Source of the DNA: Porphyromonas sp.
GTDB taxonomy: Bacteria; Bacteroidota; Bacteroidia; Bacteroidales; Porphyromonadaceae
Assembly (NCBI GenBank): GCA_003640335.1
Contig: RBKG01000181.1
Location: 1 to 6,701 of the forward strand
DNA: 6,701 bases
Direction of reading: 5' to 3'
Below are positions 5,381 through 6,701 of the stretch, piece by piece. Positions within the stretch are counted from its first letter, which is position 1. The number at the start of each line of letters is the position of its first letter. The notes under the pieces are model-generated. The model did not search any database. It saw only the letters and a list, made by a program, of their open reading frames with translations, and was not told the origin of the DNA. The position numbers were made by a program, and so were the translations under genes.

Positions 5381-6701
5381 ATGCTAAAGACAAATCTTAT
5401 TTCTCTATATCAAGAGAGCTTTCGCAAGCACTGGGATTCTAGTGCCATATCTAACTACGAAGGAAGTCATTATACAACAGGAGAGCTTGCTACTGAAATA
5501 GCTAAGCTACACCTCCTTTTTGACCAATGTGGTCTTCAGAAGGGCGACAAAATCGCTGTGATGGGCAAGGATACAGCTGAATGGGTTATTGCTTTTATGG
5601 CAACCATCACTTACGGATGTATCGTTGTGCCTGTTCTTAAAGACTTCTCTCCTCAAGATGCTACGAGTATATTAAATCACTCGGAAAGCAAATTTCTATT
5701 TATAGATGCTGACCTATGGAGCAATCTACGCCCAAGCGAATTAAGTAGCCTTCAGCAAGCTTGTACCATACAAGAGCGCAAGAGTCTTTTCTCTCAAGAA
5801 GATGAGCCTAGCCTAGAACAGCTTTTCGCTCAACTTGACAAAGCATTTGAGACTCGCTATCCCAAAGGATATTCACGAGACGATATTGCTTACTACCAAA
5901 CTCCTAACGACCAACTTATCCTGCTGAACTATACGTCAGGAACAACTGGCTTTAGTAAGGGCGTTATGGTTACAGGTAACAACATCGCAGGAAACGTGCT
6001 TTGGTGTATTGAGAACAAGATTATACACATCGGAGACAAACTACTCTCTTTCTTACCTCTGGCACACACTTACGGCTGTATGATAAATGTACTTCTAGCT
6101 CTTACGACTGGAGTACATGTAACCTTCCTAGGCAAGATGCCTACACCTCGTATACTAAGTGCTGCTTTCAAGGCAGTCCGGCCTAATGTAATTATCTCAG
6201 TTCCTCTCATTCTAGAAAAGATATACACAGGTTCTATTGCCCCACAGCTTAGAGACCCTAAGATTAAGTTTATACTTGCAATCCCCGGATTACGCAATCT
6301 CATCTATAAGAAGATACGCAACAAACTCTTAGAAGGCATGGGAGGAGCTGCTCGATTAGTTATCGTCGGAGGAGCAGCCCTTAATCCTGAAATTGGAGCA
6401 TTCCTCAAAAAGATTAAATTCCCTCTGTCTGTGGGCTATGGTATGACCGAGTGTGCTCCACTTATAAGCTTCACCCCTGATAGTGAGCAATGGCGACTTG
6501 GTTCGTGTGGGCAAACGCTCAAAAACTACATGGAAGTACGAATTGCCCCAGCTTTTGACGAATCGGGCGAACTTATCCAACAGAAAGATGAGCATGGCAA
6601 TACTATTGGAGAAATTCAGACACGAGGCGAAAATACCTGCTTAGGATACTACAAAAACGAAGAGCAAACACAAGCACTATTCACTGAAGATGGTTGGCTA
6701 C
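5381..6701 (+). CDS. Long-chain acyl-CoA synthetase (AMP-forming) family protein (3' end outside the window)
   Basis: The first 440 residues of an ANL-superfamily adenylating enzyme are present; the gene runs off the right edge. Such enzymes activate a fatty acid with ATP to an acyl-adenylate and then form acyl-CoA, at the inner membrane or in the cytoplasm. Visible motifs are the P-loop YTSGTTGFSKGV (residues 184-195), FLPLAHTYG with His229 (224-232), VPLILEKIY (274-282), GGAAL (330-334), the adenine-binding VGYGMTECAP (351-360) and GEIQTRG (410-416). The sequence stops at EDGWL, just before the expected TGD motif and C-terminal lid domain. Close relatives are about 550-640 residues, so roughly 100-200 residues are probably missing. 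The ATG at 5381 is immediately preceded by an in-frame TAA and by A-rich sequence (AAATAGTAA) instead of a Shine-Dalgarno. No signal peptide or membrane segment is seen. VPLILEKIY and the overall layout favour the long-chain fatty acid group over acetyl-CoA synthetases, but substrate chain length is inferred. It is divergent from the importer operon, with no clear functional link. Confidence 0.94.
   Translation, partial: MLKTNLISLYQESFRKHWDSSAISNYEGSHYTTGELATEIAKLHLLFDQCGLQKGDKIAVMGKDTAEWVIAFMATITYGCIVVPVLKDFSPQDATSILNHSESKFLFIDADLWSNLRPSELSSLQQACTIQERKSLFSQEDEPSLEQLFAQLDKAFETRYPKGYSRDDIAYYQTPNDQLILLNYTSGTTGFSKGVMVTGNNIAGNVLWCIENKIIHIGDKLLSFLPLAHTYGCMINVLLALTTGVHVTFLGKMPTPRILSAAFKAVRPNVIISVPLILEKIYTGSIAPQLRDPKIKFILAIPGLRNLIYKKIRNKLLEGMGGAARLVIVGGAALNPEIGAFLKKIKFPLSVGYGMTECAPLISFTPDSEQWRLGSCGQTLKNYMEVRIAPAFDESGELIQQKDEHGNTIGEIQTRGENTCLGYYKNEEQTQALFTEDGWL

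Noticed and set aside
6070..6595. Two minus-strand ORFs (6070-6303 and 6356-6595)
   Set aside because: Both are antisense to conserved motif-bearing segments of the acyl-CoA ligase and have no independent support.

Overview
The window looks like a Bacteroidota chromosome fragment, most likely order Bacteroidales and possibly Porphyromonas or a relative; the genus is inferred, not proven. Three things support this. There is an adjacent SusC/SusD-type outer-membrane nutrient importer with a companion surface lipoprotein. Two intergenic matches fit the Bacteroidota -7 promoter box TAnnTTTG. Start codons lack Shine-Dalgarno sequences and are instead preceded by short A/T-rich stretches or closely abutting genes.

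Layout. The left three quarters (1-4872) is one minus-strand operon, read right to left. It holds a 1033-residue SusC-type TonB-dependent transporter (4872-1771), a 526-residue SusD/RagB-type lipoprotein (1767-187), and the first 60 codons of a third lipoprotein (182 to beyond position 1). That third product resembles the SusCD-associated zinc metallohydrolase lipoproteins. The gaps between these genes are only 3 and 4 bases, so they are probably co-transcribed and translationally coupled. A divergent plus-strand gene (5381 to beyond 6701) encodes the first 440 residues of a long-chain acyl-CoA synthetase (AMP-forming) family enzyme.

The two transcription units are separated by 508 bases (4873-5380). 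A near-consensus promoter for the importer operon lies at 4899-4933 and a good -7 box for the ligase at 5314-5321. Between them is unexpected structure: a perfect 10-bp inverted repeat with a 38-base loop (4947-5004), a degenerate tandem array of about five 22-bp units (5013-5122), a T9 tract, and a 9-bp AT-rich inverted repeat.

How the parts work together. SusC and SusD are expected to form a TonB-driven lidded channel in the outer membrane. The metallohydrolase-like lipoprotein would sit on the cell surface and may process or capture the substrate. A peptide or protein-derived substrate is an inference from the metallopeptidase partner; nothing in the window fixes the ligand. The acyl-CoA ligase is a cytoplasmic or membrane-associated lipid-metabolism enzyme with no evident functional tie to the importer beyond sharing the intergenic region. 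The genes belong to known families. The least explained part of the window is the 22-bp-periodic intergenic array.
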